Of a stretch of 64,000 nucleotides of DNA, positions 62,937-64,000 are shown one piece after another. Position 1 is the stretch's first letter; the number at the start of each line of letters is the position of its first letter. Source of the stretch: Photobacterium sanctipauli (GTDB lineage Bacteria; Pseudomonadota; Gammaproteobacteria; Enterobacterales; Vibrionaceae); the NCBI RefSeq assembly GCF_003026495.1, contig NZ_PYMA01000001.1, positions 682,001 through 746,000 of the forward strand. Direction: 5' to 3'. The translations under genes were made by a program, and so were the position numbers. The notes beneath the pieces are model-generated. The model was given only the letters and a program-made list of their open reading frames with translations. It did not search any database and was not told where the DNA came from.

Positions 62937-63821
62937 ATGAATATCAAACTGCAGCAAATGATCCATTTTGTGATGGTGGTCGAGGAAGGCGGGTTTCGTG
63001 CCGCCGCCAAACGGGCAAACCGCTCGCAAGCCGCACTATCTACTTCGGTAAAAGAGTTGGAGCGCACACTGGGGCAGACGCTATTTGAAACCGGGCATAA
63101 GGCGCAACTCACCCCGTTCGGGAAAGTCTGCTACCCCAAAATCACTCAGTTCTTAAGTATTTATCACGACTTGGATAACGATTTAAAAGCCATTGCGGCT
63201 GGCCAACAGGGCAAAGTGCGAATTGCCTGCGTGCCTTCGGTAGCAGCCAAGCTAATTCCCAGCGTGTTGGCCGCCTTCTGCGAGCGCTACCCCAAGGTTG
63301 AAGTAAGCCTGATTGATGACAATGCCGCCGGAGTCGAAGCGCGACTGCTCGCAGGCGAAGTGGATTTGGCGCTTGGAAACTGCTCCCACTTTGACGACGA
63401 GGCGATTACTTTCACCCCGTTGCTTTCCGATCCCCTTGGCGTGGTATGCCTGCAAGATAACCCATTGGCCGACGACCAAAAAGGTATTCATTGGGAGGCA
63501 TTGCTCAAGCAACCTTTTATCCGCAATGGCACCTGCACCCTGCTTGAGCCGACTCCCGCTCGCGCCTTGAGTGAAAAGGCACTCTATTCGGTGGAGAACA
63601 TTACCTCGTTGTTTTCGGTACTGGAGCTGGGTATTGGCATCACGACATTGCCCAAATTGGCCTTTCCCACCAACGAAACCAAGCTAGTGTGGCGCCCGTT
63701 GCTCGATCCTCCTCTCAAGCGGGACATCGGTATTTTCCGTCTCGCGGATAGGACCATTTCACCGCAGGCCAATGCGTTCTATGAGCTGTGTATAGAATAT
63801 TTAACTTATACTGGTGAGTAA
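62937..63821 (+). CDS. LysR family transcriptional regulator
   Basis: Regulator of 294 residues with the LysR winged helix (MIHFVMVVEEGGFRAAAKRANRSQAALSTSVKELERTLG, about 8-46) and a periplasmic-binding-protein-like effector domain (KVRIACVPSVAAKLIP onward, about 91-290). The start at 62937 has AAAGGGAG 6 nt upstream; ATG 62931 would be too close. It is divergent from the RidA operon, the classic LysR arrangement, so it probably activates that operon in response to its substrate. Confidence 0.87.
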   Translation: MNIKLQQMIHFVMVVEEGGFRAAAKRANRSQAALSTSVKELERTLGQTLFETGHKAQLTPFGKVCYPKITQFLSIYHDLDNDLKAIAAGQQGKVRIACVPSVAAKLIPSVLAAFCERYPKVEVSLIDDNAAGVEARLLAGEVDLALGNCSHFDDEAITFTPLLSDPLGVVCLQDNPLADDQKGIHWEALLKQPFIRNGTCTLLEPTPARALSEKALYSVENITSLFSVLELGIGITTLPKLAFPTNETKLVWRPLLDPPLKRDIGIFRLADRTISPQANAFYELCIEYLTYTGE

Positions 63822-64000
63822 GGCGAAATAAAGCAGAATAAAAAAGTGCAATATGAAAATAATCATCATAATGGCCGATTCTCATCATTAAGCTTTTCTA
63901 TCATTGATGAAATTATCAACTAAAATAATAATTCCATCAGTGATAAAGGTCGATGTAGTTATGTTCAGGGCGTATGCGATTTTTTCATCTAATCACTCTA

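Noticed and set aside
1..64000. CRISPR arrays, tRNA/rRNA genes, insertion sequences or prophage genes
   Set aside because: No regularly spaced repeats with unique spacers, no transposase or phage protein patterns and no clear tRNA or rRNA were seen. This is by eye only; tRNAscan and ISfinder runs would be decisive.

Overview
The window looks like chromosomal DNA of a marine gammaproteobacterium, most likely a Vibrionaceae member close to Photobacterium or Vibrio. This is an inference from gene content (MelA/MelB/MelR and TyrS, a chitinase-like GH18 protein, a LuxE-type enzyme, several PTS and GH4 sugar systems, FadL). No search could be run, and there are no rRNA or tRNA genes, phage genes or insertion sequences to help place it.

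Layout. 0.1-4.3 kb: a sodium/solute symporter, a regulator with two helix-turn-helix domains and a MATE exporter. 4.5-8.5 kb: a yjfI-yjfJ-(K+ channel)-yjfK-yjfL-yjfM operon, a PspA-type membrane-stress module without the usual ATP-grasp gene yjfC. 8.7-14.5 kb: a PRD regulator and a PTS permease, PurB/CMLE-type lyase and NagA-like deacetylase, probably for an unusual N-substituted amino sugar. 14.5-18.9 kb: two lipoproteins (di-haem peroxidase, EEP-fold hydrolase) and two small unknown genes. 19.1-23.0 kb: an alpha-glucoside PTS with a GH4 6-phospho-alpha-glucosidase and a GntR/TreR-type repressor; a TTGTATAGACAA operator-like motif lies before both the PTS gene and the repressor gene. 23.2-26.2 kb: a Cys-rich metal permease, a PACE exporter and tyrS. 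26.3-29.8 kb: a secreted GH18 protein and a divergent AraC regulator.

29.9-40.3 kb is the most unusual region. Nine tightly packed plus-strand genes encode a LuxE-like acyl-protein synthetase, a dedicated IscU/IscS-like pair, a fatty acyl-AMP ligase, an acyl carrier protein, a flavin monooxygenase-like enzyme, an RND/MMPL-type exporter, a LolA-like periplasmic carrier and a DUF1302-like outer-membrane barrel. Together they look like a complete activate, carry, modify and export pathway for a fatty-acyl product, possibly sulfur-containing. No ketosynthase is present, so the acyl chain probably comes from primary metabolism.

40.3-51.4 kb: an RsgA-type GTPase, a TSUP permease, a small unknown protein, then melA-melB. 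melR lies about 4.6 kb away, separated by an AT-rich patch with a RelB/RelE-type toxin-antitoxin pair and an overlapping 130-aa/58-aa gene pair that was not in the supplied gene predictions, and by a PhnD-like binding protein with a hybrid histidine kinase. 51.7-55.0 kb: FadL and a DUF3943 outer-membrane protein. 55.5-63.8 kb: a minus-strand catabolic operon (RidA, aldehyde dehydrogenase, atypical M19 amidohydrolase, BCCT transporter, a 571-aa unknown, DUF3726) with a divergent LysR regulator, probably for uptake and breakdown of an osmolyte-like amine.
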